Assembly (NCBI GenBank): GCA_907163375.1
Contig: CAJQUW010008667.1
Coordinates: 62,001-126,000, forward strand
DNA from: Prostheceraeus crozeri
Lineage: Eukaryota; Platyhelminthes; Polycladida; Euryleptidae
DNA: 64,000 bases
Direction of reading: 5' to 3'
Positions 1 to 10,920 of the stretch are shown one piece after another; position 1 is the stretch's first letter; each line of letters starts with the position of its first letter. A program made the position numbers and the translations under genes. Below the pieces are notes generated by a model. That model was not told the origin of the DNA and ran no database searches. It saw only the letters and a list, made by a program, of their open reading frames with translations.

Positions 1-1035
1 ATTAAAGCTCACGGGGAACACATCAAAGAACTGATTTGAACGTAATCCTGCATTTTCTTAGTTATATTGTTGTACAAATTCCTTTTTTGAACAACAAGTA
101 ATGAAAAGATGCTGTTGAGTTTACAACCCACATTTCTGTGAATTTCTTGATACTATGACTGATAGCATTATTCTGACTCACCCTGATGAAAAAAATATAT
201 TATGCATACATGGAACCGAACCCATGACAATTTTGTATTTCACAGCTGTAATTTAATTTATTATTGGAATAATATTTTGAAGCGCATTGAGCCTGATAAT
301 TTTTACATCAAGATCTTCAAATCAATTAATCTTCACATGCATACAAATGCGTGAAAGAAAAAGACTCTGGCATTTGTTTCTTCATTCACTCAATGTGCTG
401 CTTGTGATTCCTGCATCACTTTCCACCTTTTAACAAAAACTTCAAAGGTACACTACTTTATTTACACTACCGCAAAAAATTTGCTTGTTTTGCCAAGCTA
501 AACCATAAATTTATTCGTATTATAAACCCTACATTTGCATGTCATAGGACTTCCGCAATGCTAAAAGGAACTTTACATAATAGTCTATGAAATACTAGAG
601 ATTAGGTAGATATGATACTGTTTAGAAACTTTCATTACATCTTTCAGCAAGCGAATGCATTTAAGACCACAATTGTCTTGACATGATTAGAGCTGCAATT
701 TGTATTTCAGGAATGCATGCCTAAATAATAAAGTAAATGCTTGGTTATATTCAATTATTCCTTCGACTTTAATGTGAATTGCAAAGTAAGCATTATTTAC
801 TAATGCGAGCAACACGCATCTATGCTTGAGACGAATAGTATGATAGATGAATCAGCGGTCGTATTCAGATACTATGTATGATATTAAGTCAATCGCTATT
901 ATGCAGTGTAAATGCATCAATGCTTATAAAAAAGATAGTAATGGACAGTTTGTAGACAGATGTTGAGGGAAAAACTTCTAATTTCAATAATCAGATAAAA
1001 ATGTAATTAAATCAACCTGTGGAAAATGCAGAGGA
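1..1035. other. Non-coding sequence, nothing recognised
   Basis: AT-rich sequence with no open frame above 60 codons and no recognisable protein, RNA or repeat end. Probably intron or intergenic DNA; the TRIM9-like exon further on is transcribed towards this side, so it may lie inside that gene's intron. Confidence 0.6.
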
Positions 1036-1071
1036 GATGCATCCCTACATCCCCCTCTGGATCCGCCACTG
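1036..1071 (-). mobile_element. Solo end of a hAT-type DNA transposon
   Basis: Read on the minus strand this begins CAGTGGCGGATCCAGAGGGG, the form typical of hAT terminal inverted repeats (CAGTGGCGGATCC followed by a G-rich run). The outermost base is 1071. No matching opposite end was found between 1 and 1035, so the rest of the element lies outside the window or has been lost. The 8 bases outside the end are ACCTTAAC, the candidate target duplication to look for. Assignment rests on the terminal motif only. Confidence 0.45.
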
Positions 1072-3358
1072 ACCTTAACAACATTACTTTTATTATATTA
1101 ATTTCACTCATCAACTACACATGGATTCTCGACCTAAAAATCTCTTGGTCAGATAATTTGGCCAGTCATATTTGCAAGCATAACAGTTAACATTGGACGC
1201 ACTATACACTGTACACACATGGGTAAAAGCTAGAAATAGCTAATTTGATAGGATAAATCCCACAAAATATGAATACCTAAGAATTTCAATTCATAGTCTG
1301 ATTATTGCATGATACATATGCATGTAATTGACTAAGTATTCCACCTGGAAAATAATGCGGTTTCATTTCAATAGGAACTCAGCAAACAATGTATTATTGA
1401 TATGGAATTTTAAGTGAACAATGTAGGACAAGTGTGTATGTCAAAGTGTATGTCATTAATGATGTTTTCATTTTTTTGAGAAATCTCAGTTTATAATTCA
1501 CTTAATTGTTGAGGAAGACTAAAGGTGCTTTCAGTGGCTACACTTACTTAAGAAAAGAAATGAAACTTCCTCTCAGCGACCCTTGAGTCTTCCATCTGTA
1601 CTATTTCTCCCGTTCTCTTCCTGAGTACACATGGAGTTGAATATTTGATGTTTGTGTCATTCATTCTCCTAGTAACGACACAAAGTCCTGAATTGAAGAA
1701 AACTTATACGTTATTTTTATTGACTGGTTGAATGTTGGGAGCATGAACTTTACTGCCTACTTGGTAATTGAATAACGACGTTTAGATTTCTTTCTGTCCA
1801 AATGAGCTGACTGTTTAAATGAAGCATGAATGATTTCAGTGTTCATGGTTTGCTTAGGTGAATTACCAAAATATGAGAAATATCGTAGCTTCTCACATAG
1901 TATTTTGGGAAATATTATCTCCTAAGGGAAGATGAATCAAACATTTAGGAACGGATACTTTTTTCGTTGTTATTTGTTAATCGATTGCCGTCTTCACGAA
2001 AACATCACAATAAAACATCCGATGTTCAAAAGCATGCAGTTGTGAGTAGATATAGAGTAGGTGATACTCATGATCACATGAAACAGTCAGTTGTTGAAAT
2101 CGTTTCGCGGAGACTATTGTGTTGCCATGAATTGAATTCCTCCTCTTTCAAACGAATAAGGTAGGAAGGAGTAAAATTGTTTGGGAAGGAATGATCTGAA
2201 CTATTTCGCATTTGCATACGATCGATTCATCGCAATTTCGTTCCTAAATTTATTTGCGAATGTTGAAATTTACAATCACTGCAGTGGAACAAGCGCCTTA
2301 AACTCTCAAATTCTCAAACCTTTTCACAACAGATTATAACTGTCGCGGAAAGTTTTGTGAGCGTTTCTGAATGGTAGAATTCGGGCGATTTTCTTATCGG
2401 CAAGAATACCAAATCAATGAATTTTCAAAATCAAATATCATCAAAATTATCTATGCAATCCTCCCAAACTTAAGTCCCTGAATGCTCGGTTGAGTAAGCA
2501 AAATCTGTGTTTCTAATGCTATACATTCATAAAATCGCTTCCATCTTGTTGTCAAATTTTTAAGATTCTAGCGCATAAAGCATAAAAGATGTCATTCAAC
2601 TACATTCGTCGAAGAAGGAGCTTTTCCCGGAGCAAAACTTTTTTGGTCTAAAGCTTCAGTCAATGTTTCATGATAGATAGCACTTTTGTACTGCATTAAT
2701 TATTCTACAATTTTGAAACATTGGATTCTGCTATCATCCTTGATCGGTATCAACATCTTTGATTTAAAGCAGCAATAATAATTTTAATAAATGTCTGCAT
2801 GTTTACGTCGCAAGGCAATGACGATGAATGGATTCCAGTGACTCGCCGCGACAGCCGAGATCTAATATATCGGAGTACACGTCTAAGCATAGATATGATT
2901 GATTGAGATACGTAACAAACTGAATAGTGACTTACAAAAAGCTGAACTATATAAAAAACTGATTTAGAGCGTTGTATACCAATTTAACATGCAGGATTTG
3001 AAGATCCACGTATCTGATCAACTCAATGGATGAATACAGACGAAATTAAATTCGAGTACACAGTAAACTATGGCGCACTGTCGAGAGTTTCGACTTCCGT
3101 CTCTCTCAACAATAATAATCCAGCCAGGAAAAAACATCCAGCCGAGTTTCAACACATCTAGCACATGTCAAGTAAATATGTCACACATTTTCGAAATCGA
3201 CATGTGTTCGACGTAAGAATCTATGCGTGATGTTATTTCATTGCTGGATCATAGAGGGAAGAACAACATCATTACAATGCGTTCATTAGGTGCCCGAAGA
3301 AATCTTTTGCATTATTCATATCAGTAAATAGGCCTCCTAAATGTGAAAAATAACTCTT
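1072..3358. other. Non-coding sequence, nothing recognised
   Basis: No protein-like frame, RNA gene or repeat terminus could be supported. A 65-codon frame near 1967-2164 has no family resemblance and is treated as chance. Confidence 0.55.
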
Positions 3359-3366
3359 CTTTACAA

Positions 3367-4881
3367 CAGTGGTGGGCAACGCGTGGCCTGCCGGGACATA
3401 TTGGGTGGCCCGCCACCGCCTCTCATATCCAAAGTGACCCGTGGACATTATTTGAATCGATGATGTGAGAATGACTCACTCCGACTTCGACCTTTGGGAG
3501 GTGCATCTAAGGGTGAGGGATCCTGTTTAGAATTGGCAAAACCATTAATTAACAGCTAGAAGAGCAACATGATGGCACAAAAACAAAAATTTACATTCGA
3601 ATTAGGCCTATCCAACCATGCTCTCGTAATGAATATTTTCTCGTATAAGCGCAAAATGGTCATCACCTGCTTTATGTTAAGTTACATAGTATTCGATGCC
3701 CTGCTAAGCATGATTCTCTACACAATAAACCACGCATCAATGAACCTAGAAAGAGGCTATACTAATTAGTTTAACTACGAGTGGAGGAATCCAACCGCAA
3801 GATTTTGACAGACCAAAATTTTTTCAAATATTCTCGCTGAGTTTCATTTGTATACTACTGCACTATTATATATTTCGTATACTCGATTGGCATTAGCACA
3901 CGACTACCATTTGTGGAGCTCATGCAAGGTTCTTGAAAGCTGAATATTTGTATGTGTGGGTGACATATATGCACGTATGTACATGTAGCATGATCAATAA
4001 TTGTAGCAAAATCAATTTTATCTTGTGCGGCTTTCAAGCGAATAGCTGCACTGCACTTGCAGACCATTGTTTTTCGATGAAATAAGGTAATGTCGGTCAA
4101 ATCACCAAAAAAGTCAAATTAATGTTGGTACTTCTATTCTTTCCCCCCATACATTTTTCAAGTTTTCCAAAATCTTTTCGCCGAAGTTAGTCACATTCGG
4201 TTTAGAATAGACTTGATCTGTCACTGAGCGACACTACAGCACGACTGAGAAGTCTTGCTTGAACCCTGGGATGAAGGATTGGTCCCTTGGATACTCACTT
4301 AAAATACATGGTACAGCTGTGATCATGAACTTCGTGTGATTTATCTACAGACAAATGACGAGTAGTTGTCTAATTCTGAGGCTGTATATGTTCTACAAGT
4401 CAGATAAGAGGAGTTTTAGCTGTTTTACACACTCAACGCTATGCGGCGTTAATGAGACTGCCCGTAGGGAACAAAAGAAGATCGTTGACGATGTAACACT
4501 TCCGGGTGTCAACAACAGAAATGTGGGGGAAAGAATAGAAGTACCTTACTGTCTAATTACACAAAAGAAAAGCTTCCATGATTTGTTATAGGCCTATTCG
4601 CTCTTCAATACTCACATGAATTGTAGAAAGTAAATTATGATTCCTTAATATTAAACAAACTAGTTGCGTACAATACTGCCGTATACATTTAGATGTAAAA
4701 TTTTGTACTGTAATACGACCACTATATATGTACGTACGTACAGCAGCTCATATGTACACTTAAAAGTACGAAATAAAGGAGTTTTGGGCCTATACTACTG
4801 CCTTCTAAAATTGCTGGCCCTCGAGCCTTTTCGCGGGCCACTCCATGTGGCCCGCTATCCCAACTCGGTTGCCCACCACTG
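3367..4881. mobile_element. Non-autonomous hAT element (1,515 bp) with a nested MITE
   Basis: The left end reads CAGTGGTGGGCAAC and the right end read in reverse is also CAGTGGTGGGCAAC, followed on both sides by GC-rich sequence containing GTGGCCCGC. Flanking 8-mers are CTTTACAA (3359-3366) and CTTTACAT (4882-4889), 7 of 8 matching, the hAT target-duplication length. No transposase domain is visible; a 66-codon frame at 3569-3769 is unassigned. A separate MITE with its own duplication sits at 4127-4545. The element is therefore a mobilised passenger, older than the nested insertion. Confidence 0.8.
4127..4545. mobile_element. MITE copy 1, GGTACTTCTATTCTT termini (419 bp)
   Basis: Starts GGTACTTCTATTCTT and ends with the inverse GAATAGAAGTACC. 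It is the same sequence, in the same orientation, as 22950-23358, with small indels. Flanks TTAATGTT (4119-4126) and TTACTGTC (4546-4553) agree at 6 of 8 positions, consistent with an aged 8-bp duplication. No coding capacity. An 8-bp duplication fits hAT, P or Merlin; the termini do not look like standard hAT, so the superfamily is left open. Confidence 0.75.
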
Positions 4882-4889
4882 CTTTACAT

Positions 4890-5481
4890 TAACTACGGAA
4901 AACGGCATAAATATGGTATTATGCAAATAATTCAAGATAATTGACAGACCAACTTCACAATATGATTACGGCTGATCATAATTACAAAAAGAGCTTATCT
5001 GGTACCTAGATTTCTCGACACACTTAAAGAAAAATTATGAGTCAAATTAGCCAATTATCAAATACCATCCGCATACCAAACAGCCTTCGGCGCTGAGAGA
5101 CCAAACTATCTTCGAGCTGGCTTTCTACAATCGTTTCATTGCTTGCTGTGAAACATATTTTAATGGATGGCTGACAGAGCTGCCATAATAATTGGGATTT
5201 AATCACCATGCTCACATAAATTCTATGGCTATGTAATGAAGATGGGCGGCATACAGACGTCATCCCCACATCCAGAAAATCTGATCAACAAATAAAACCA
5301 CTAGTATATTAGGATCACACTGCTGCAGACATAGAGGATGGCTGCAAGCTGTAATCTGTCCCTCAAATTTTGGTTACCAAAATCCACACGAGAGATCATA
5401 GTGTTTTGTTGAATACTAAATCGGTATCTTTTACTTGTTACTTTCATCAATTGACAAGAATTCTTCTCTCGTCACATCAGG
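4890..5481. other. Non-coding spacer
   Basis: Nothing recognised. Short open frames on both strands (5042-5269, 5370-5564) show no domain or motif. Confidence 0.5.
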
Positions 5482-5763
5482 TCACTGCGCAGCGTCGCTT
5501 CGCGATGGTTGGCTGCATGGATGAGATAGTGTTCTCCAACGACTCTTGTCTCTTAAGTTGCTAATAGGGTTGCCCCTGACAGAACAGTCCACTTCCGAAC
5601 TCCGGATATTGTCGCAACAGCACAAGCGACTAGAACAAGGTGTTCCACATTGTCTGTTGCCATGCTTGAGTTCTGTCATTGTGCTGCCTTCGATGGTGTC
5701 TTGCGGTTTCTTCAATATATGGCCAAAGAACTTTGATTTATGGGATTTGATGTGGCCGGCCAA
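5482..5763 (-). mobile_element. 3' tail of a LINE ORF2 (degenerate)
   Basis: The minus-strand frame has the signature of the C-terminus of RTE/BovB-like and related non-LTR ORF2 proteins: FFGHILKKPQDTIEGSTM (normally FGHI-R-K--D-IE), then DNIR, and the terminal block DKSRWRTLSHPCSQPSRSD. The central Trp-rich segment is altered and the upstream reverse transcriptase cannot be followed past about 5790, where a stop interrupts the frame. This is a 5'-truncated, decaying copy. Family is inferred from remembered C-terminal patterns; clade is uncertain. Confidence 0.6.
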
Positions 5764-6995
5764 TCGGCTATTTCTTCCTTCTAGGCAGCAGGCCTCTTCT
5801 GTGCAGAACCGTAACTACAGCTACCGAGTTCCTTTCGGATGGGGCCCGCGCTAAAATGCGATGTAGTTAGGCCCGCCCTTAGAAGTGCAAGTACACTTAG
5901 CCAATTGAATGAATTTGCCGGAGGAAGAGATTCTGTCAGTCTCTACCATTCAACATCACAATCTGCTCTGAAAAAATATGCTGTGATCTTTTTGTGAGAT
6001 GAAAGAAACGGTTAAGTGCAAAACAACTTGCAAGTGTTGTCCTTCCAGATGATATCGTTCTTCATTGGCCATTGAGAAAAAAAGGACACGCATAGATAAA
6101 TACACACCGCTGACGCACACGTACATACACATCACACATGCGCATGCACTAGCAATTCTTTGACACGTGAATGTGAGGTGATGTAGTATCGAAACTTCTA
6201 TACTTCTAGTGAGACGTTTTCATAGGTATATATCTCAAAATTCCTACAGAATTTCTTAATTCGAAGATGAATTACGCAAGTACAACCCTAATTTTTGAAA
6301 ATCAACGTTTTCATGAAGAAATATTTTCTATTTAACTAGTGCGATTTCCTTTGATGTTTCAATAAGTTTTCTTCAGTTGAAGGGTCATTGAAACCCTGGG
6401 GCTACCGCTTCTGAATAATCTTTTCGGGAGGAGCCCGCGATTTACAGTTACGGCACTGCTTCTGTGGACACTCTCCTTGTCCACAAAATCCGCAGTAGTT
6501 TTCTGACGCATTTGGTTTCGCAAGCTTATATGCGTCTCCCATCTCTTGCCTTCAGTGTCCAGGATTCGCTTCCATGCGACGCATGTTGTTACATGCCAGA
6601 CTAAGGCTGTCTGTCATCAGGCGCAGCTTGGTGTTTGTGCTGACAATTTTGCTTCTCCATATTTTTGTTAACTTCGTTATTGGCATTTCTATTCTCCCCC
6701 ACCCCTACTTTCAGAATTTTCTCGCTCCATAAGAGTATAGTCATATTTCATGACCACAACATACATAGAAGATCATAACTGTAACTGAAATTTGCCTTCA
6801 AATCATGTATTCTAACTAGCATCCAGAGGACCAACCCTTCATACCAGGGTTCAAGTAAAACGTCTCAGTGCTGTTTGTGCTATCCTTCTATGATAGTGCA
6901 GGCCTATCCTTAACCCAATGTGACCAAGTTCGACGAAATTTGGTGAAAAATCGGAAAAGTTGGAGTATGTGGAGGGGGGAGAATAGAACGTACTA
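5764..6995. other. Non-coding sequence
   Basis: No gene seen. GT/CA-rich stretches near 6100-6150 look like degenerate simple repeat. The sequence just past 5764 may be more of the decayed LINE. Confidence 0.45.
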
Positions 6996-6999
6996 ATGG

Positions 7000-7630
7000 G
7001 TTATCTCCCCTCTATACAACTTTGTCTATTTTTTGTCAACTTGTCTATAATCCGTAAAAATGAATTATTTGTCACCAAACTTCAGAGAAACGTATTTGAG
7101 TATATTGTCTACCCACATGCAAACTTCTATGCAAATCCGACAAGTACTTTTTGAATTAGAGACGGTGACGAGAAGTGCAATGATGACAGCACCTTGATCT
7201 GACTTCGCCTGACCTCATCATCTGAGCGGATAGCACTAGGTCAACAAAGTCATATCGCGACAACTCTTGAAGTGATAATGACCACATCCTTTCCATTAAT
7301 GTGCCTCACTTGAGAAAGGGGTGGTAGTGCGGTAGTGGTCGCGGGAGGATTTCAAATAACAATGGATGAGACGAAGACAGAAAGAGAACATTGAACAATA
7401 TACACCCGACCAACAATAATGCGTCGAACAGACAAAGTCAGATCAAGCTGCTGGCATCGTTACACTTCAAGTTGTCGTTTATAATTCAAAAAATAATTGT
7501 TGGATTTGCATAAATTTTTGTATATGGGTAGAAAATATGCTCAAATGGGTGTATCTGTAGTTTTGTGACGGTTGGTTCATTTTAACGGATTTTAGACAAA
7601 TTTGAAAACGTGGGGGGAATTTAATCTACA
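7000..7630. repeat. Old inverted repeat (fold-back element)
   Basis: Left arm about 7040-7215 and right arm about 7435-7605 are inverted copies. Shared landmarks are CAAATCCGACAAGTA/CAAATCCAACAATTA, the block around TCTACCCACATGCAAA, and the inner ends CTTGATCTGACTT and AGTCAGATCAAG. By eye the arms agree at roughly three quarters of positions around a central segment of about 220 bp. No transposase is inside. The outer limits blur out, so no target duplication could be defined. Best explained as an aged fold-back MITE. Confidence 0.65.
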
Positions 7631-9680
7631 AGTACCGAATAGAAGTAGCTCGTTGTTGCCTATTACTACCATTCCCTTGGCTAATTTCGATTTGACGTCA
7701 TTCAGACAATGAGTCCATAATATATGGCACTTCCCAAATACATAAACTTGTCCACTTGCCCCAGCGTTCCACCGTCCACAGGAATTTCAAGAACTCTGTC
7801 AGTGTTCGTCGTAAGTTTAGGCAGTTTAGGTTGCATTAATAATGATGTTGTAATCATGTGCAGACCTCCTCTTTCACTTAATCATAACTCCAACCACTGA
7901 TTCCTTCAATTAAATAAACTTCATGAAGTGTTGTGTTCAATTTCCGGACAAAGAGATGTGTTCGGAAGATTGACACACGATAATGTTATCTAAATATTGA
8001 CTGTGACATGAAGTTTTCATCAAGATTGTGACCACAAGCTCTCTGACCCTTCGAAAAATTGTCGGAACTAGAACTAGCTCATCTACATGTCTTTCAACTA
8101 AATATTGAATACAACTTCAAAAACCTAATAAAACGTGGCGAACTTCGCCAATACTCGCTTTCTGATGCTTAAAAATCATTACACTTAAGTTCGCTCCAGA
8201 TTTTTCATCATTTGCATTAATGAGCTCAGGAACTTTCCCGTTTTATTACATGTATTTTCATTGGGATTTCCACATCCGCGGACACTGCACAGTACATCCA
8301 GTAGCGAAAAATACTGAATTTAGCGATTTCTTGAAGTTCGAAGTTCTTACACGCTGCTCACATTATGCTTCAGAAAGTATATGTACATATACACCATGTC
8401 TGTTATGTGTACAAAAGCGCGCGCATGTATGCTAGTGCGTGTGGGTATGTGTGTTTATGTGGGCGATATCTTATTCATTAATGTCGAAGAAAAGTTAATA
8501 TATTGACTTTACTCGTCTCTCGTCAGGGAAGATTGCTTACTGCTCCTATTGAAGACGATGCTTTAGCTGGAAATTTGATTGTGCTCTGCAATGATAATTC
8601 TGAGAAAATACGCGAGACAACAGCCGAGAATAGAGAAGGTGGATGAGATAGCAGACGTGGAGGGAGTTTTCGATATGCGATTCTTTAAACACGCAGGGAA
8701 AGAAAAGCCAATGAGTCATCCATCGCCTTTGCTCAGTGCACCTGGCCACCTTTTTACCATCACAATTCACGAGTAACTATCTTCTCAAAAGAACTTGGCA
8801 CGCATCTCCTGGATATCTCTTCATTCTTCCACTTAAAATTTTGCGAATGAAATTGATTACATTTAAATTAGGGACGATAGTGAGGACTACTAACGAAATT
8901 AATAGACCTTCCTATTCCGGATGTAAAAAGAATAAAAATATATAGAAGCACTCTTTATAAATGCAAAGCAATGTGATAACGAAATTATTTTACATGATTG
9001 CTGATTCCTATTTGCATTGACAACAAGCAGATGTCCACGAAAGTTCTATTGCTTGGTTCTACAGCCTGGTTCAATTCATATATTAGAACAGTGTTACACA
9101 ACCTCTGCGTTTTAACCCCCCCCCTCAACGTCATGACTCATTTAGACAAAAACGTCATTTGAGACATATGTACATGTATTTTAAGAAAAGAAAAATTATA
9201 GATTCACACCTCATTCGAGGTCTATGCTACGCAAGTCACTGTTCAATGTGAGCCTTGAGTTTGATGAGCAAAATCCTTATGAAGGACTGTAGTCTGTAAG
9301 TGCCGCGCTGGCTTCAAGCGCAAGTCCCCTCGACCGCATCACGATTGCCTAACTTTTTTGTAAGGAAGTGCGCTGAAACCGTTTTCCGCTAAATACGATG
9401 TCGGGACGGGGGGAGGAGGAGCTTCCATGCTTTTGTAGTCAGCCTGGAATACTGCTCCGCCATTTATATACTTTGATTTTTATATTAAGGTTGACTCTGT
9501 TGGAGAGGGCCAAAGCAGTTTGTCACTTGTTTATCAGTCAGATAATGACTAGGGCCCAAATTTAACCAGTAAATCTCAGAATTTTAACCTAATATTTTCA
9601 ATTTTTTAACTTTATTTAACCAAGCGAAATTGTTGGTTTTACTAAAACATAATTTTCCTTCAGCAGCATTTTGATGGAAT
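7631..9680. other. Non-coding sequence
   Basis: No gene recognised. Two overlapping short frames on opposite strands at 8546-8776 show no domain. A G/C homopolymer near 9117-9125 and a purine-rich stretch near 9405-9415 are unexplained but unremarkable. Confidence 0.5.
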
Positions 9681-9689
9681 TTTAAGTTG

Positions 9690-9958
9690 ATTATGATTAT
9701 GTTGTAAGCCTTGCTGCTGATTGGTGAATAAAATATTTGATGGAATTACTTTATTTTATTAGTTTTTAAAAACAATATTTCGGAGTAATGAATCCATTCT
9801 CAAGTTTTATAAGGATAGAAAATATAGTTTTATCCTTATAAAACTTGAGAATGGAGTCATGACTCTGAAATATTGTTTTTAATAACTAATAAAATGAAGT
9901 AATTCCACCAAATATTTTATTCAACAATCGGCAGCAAGGCTTACAACATAATTATAAT
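9690..9958. mobile_element. Head-to-head pair of Penelope-like 3' ends (palindrome)
   Basis: Two arms of about 127 bp (9692-9817 inverted against 9831-9957) surround a 13-bp centre. Read outwards, each arm runs CTTGAGAATGGA, a short hairpin, GAAATATTG, then an A/T-rich tail ending in TTACAACATAAT. This order (degenerate hammerhead core, hairpin, GAAA, tail) matches the 3' ends of the Penelope-like elements at 54-64 kb. The 4-mer GTTG abuts both ends. The arms differ at several positions, so the pair is older than those at 54-63 kb. Assignment to Penelope is inference from the terminal motif. Confidence 0.55.
9840..9880 (+). ncRNA. Degenerate hammerhead-like motif, right arm of palindrome
   Basis: Core TTGAGAA at 9845-9851, hairpin GAGTC/GACTC, then GAAA at 9867-9870. 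Compared with the hammerhead consensus CUGANGA...GAAA, positions C3 and G8 are replaced by U and A, which would still pair. The 3' side (GAAATATTGTT) has a poor stem III. The opposite arm carries the same core inverted. Structural inference only. Confidence 0.35.
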
Positions 9959-9959
9959 G

Positions 9960-10707
9960 TTGGTTTTACGTAATTTAAAAACTGTATTTTTCTGTCATCA
10001 GTTCTAAATCGTTACTCACACACAAAATCAATTTATTCCAGTCAATGCCTTTCCTTAAATGGAATTCATTAAGAAATTAAATTCAAACTAATATCATTTT
10101 CTGTTTCTGTATCTCGAAATGTAAAACAAGTCTATCATCATAGATGAAATTACTGTTTCAAACGACTTTAACAATGAAACTTAATTGGAGGATGAACAGA
10201 CAACAAAATATAATTTTCTTTTGTCAGAATGTGGCAGAGTTGATGTAAAGAATAGCATAATTTTGTGCATTTTTCGGAAGAAAATGACGATCACATGCTA
10301 ACACTTTGTTTAGCATGCTAAAACTCCGCTCAATCGACACTTGACTGCAGCTGAGCTTCAAGAAGTTTCGCACAAACGTCCGGTTCAATCGAATCACGAG
10401 AAGTATTTATGATACCCATTGACTCATTTCGCACATGGCGTGACTGGATATACGTTTTCAGTACACATACATCTTTTCCGAATGGAAGAATATTCAAGTC
10501 CTGGAAAGCTTCATTCACAGCATAAGATGTTCTTTCCATCCTTTTTATTAAAGGAATCAAATGTGAGTAACAAGATTTAATTGTTACGAAAGAAGCACAC
10601 AGCATTGGTTCGGAGACGGATGCTTTAGCATTTCTCACTGTAATCCCACTGTCTTCGAAGCTTCCAACAATCTCACGGATTCGAGGTAAATTCGTGGAAT
10701 AATAGGC
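9960..10707. other. Non-coding sequence with one unassigned frame
   Basis: A 102-codon minus frame (10330-10638) is the longest here; I do not recognise it and see no conserved motif. It may be an eroded transposon piece, since a possible hAT end occurs at 11385-11475. Confidence 0.35.
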
Positions 10708-10714
10708 CTATAAT

Positions 10715-10912
10715 GCCGCTATAATGCCACCGGCGCCGGGCCTTCTGGGCCCGCGAGACCTTGGTTCAAATCTTGGTCGGGTCAAACCTAAGACTTTTAA
10801 AATAGGTACACTCTGCATTCTTGCTAAACACTCAGCACGAAAAAGAATGAGAGTGGTAAATGACAACTCGGCCACATGGAAGAAAGGCCTAATGTGCTTC
10901 CGAGTATAAACA
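10715..10912 (+). mobile_element. tRNA-derived SINE
   Basis: Contains the polymerase III B-box-like sequence GGTTCAAATC (10763-10772) preceded by GCGAGACCTT, about the expected distance from a tRNA-like 5' half (10720-10760). It is followed by a non-tRNA body with TACACTCTGCATTCTTGCT and GAGAGTGGTAAATGACAACT, a pattern seen in SINE bodies of marine invertebrates. No clear A-rich tail or target duplication was found. The 61- and 70-codon frames covering it are shadows. Confidence 0.55.
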
Positions 10913-10920
10913 ACGTTCAT

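Noticed and set aside
10330-10638. 102-codon minus frame as a gene
   Set aside because: No recognisable family, no splice signals and no flanking transposon ends that would explain it.
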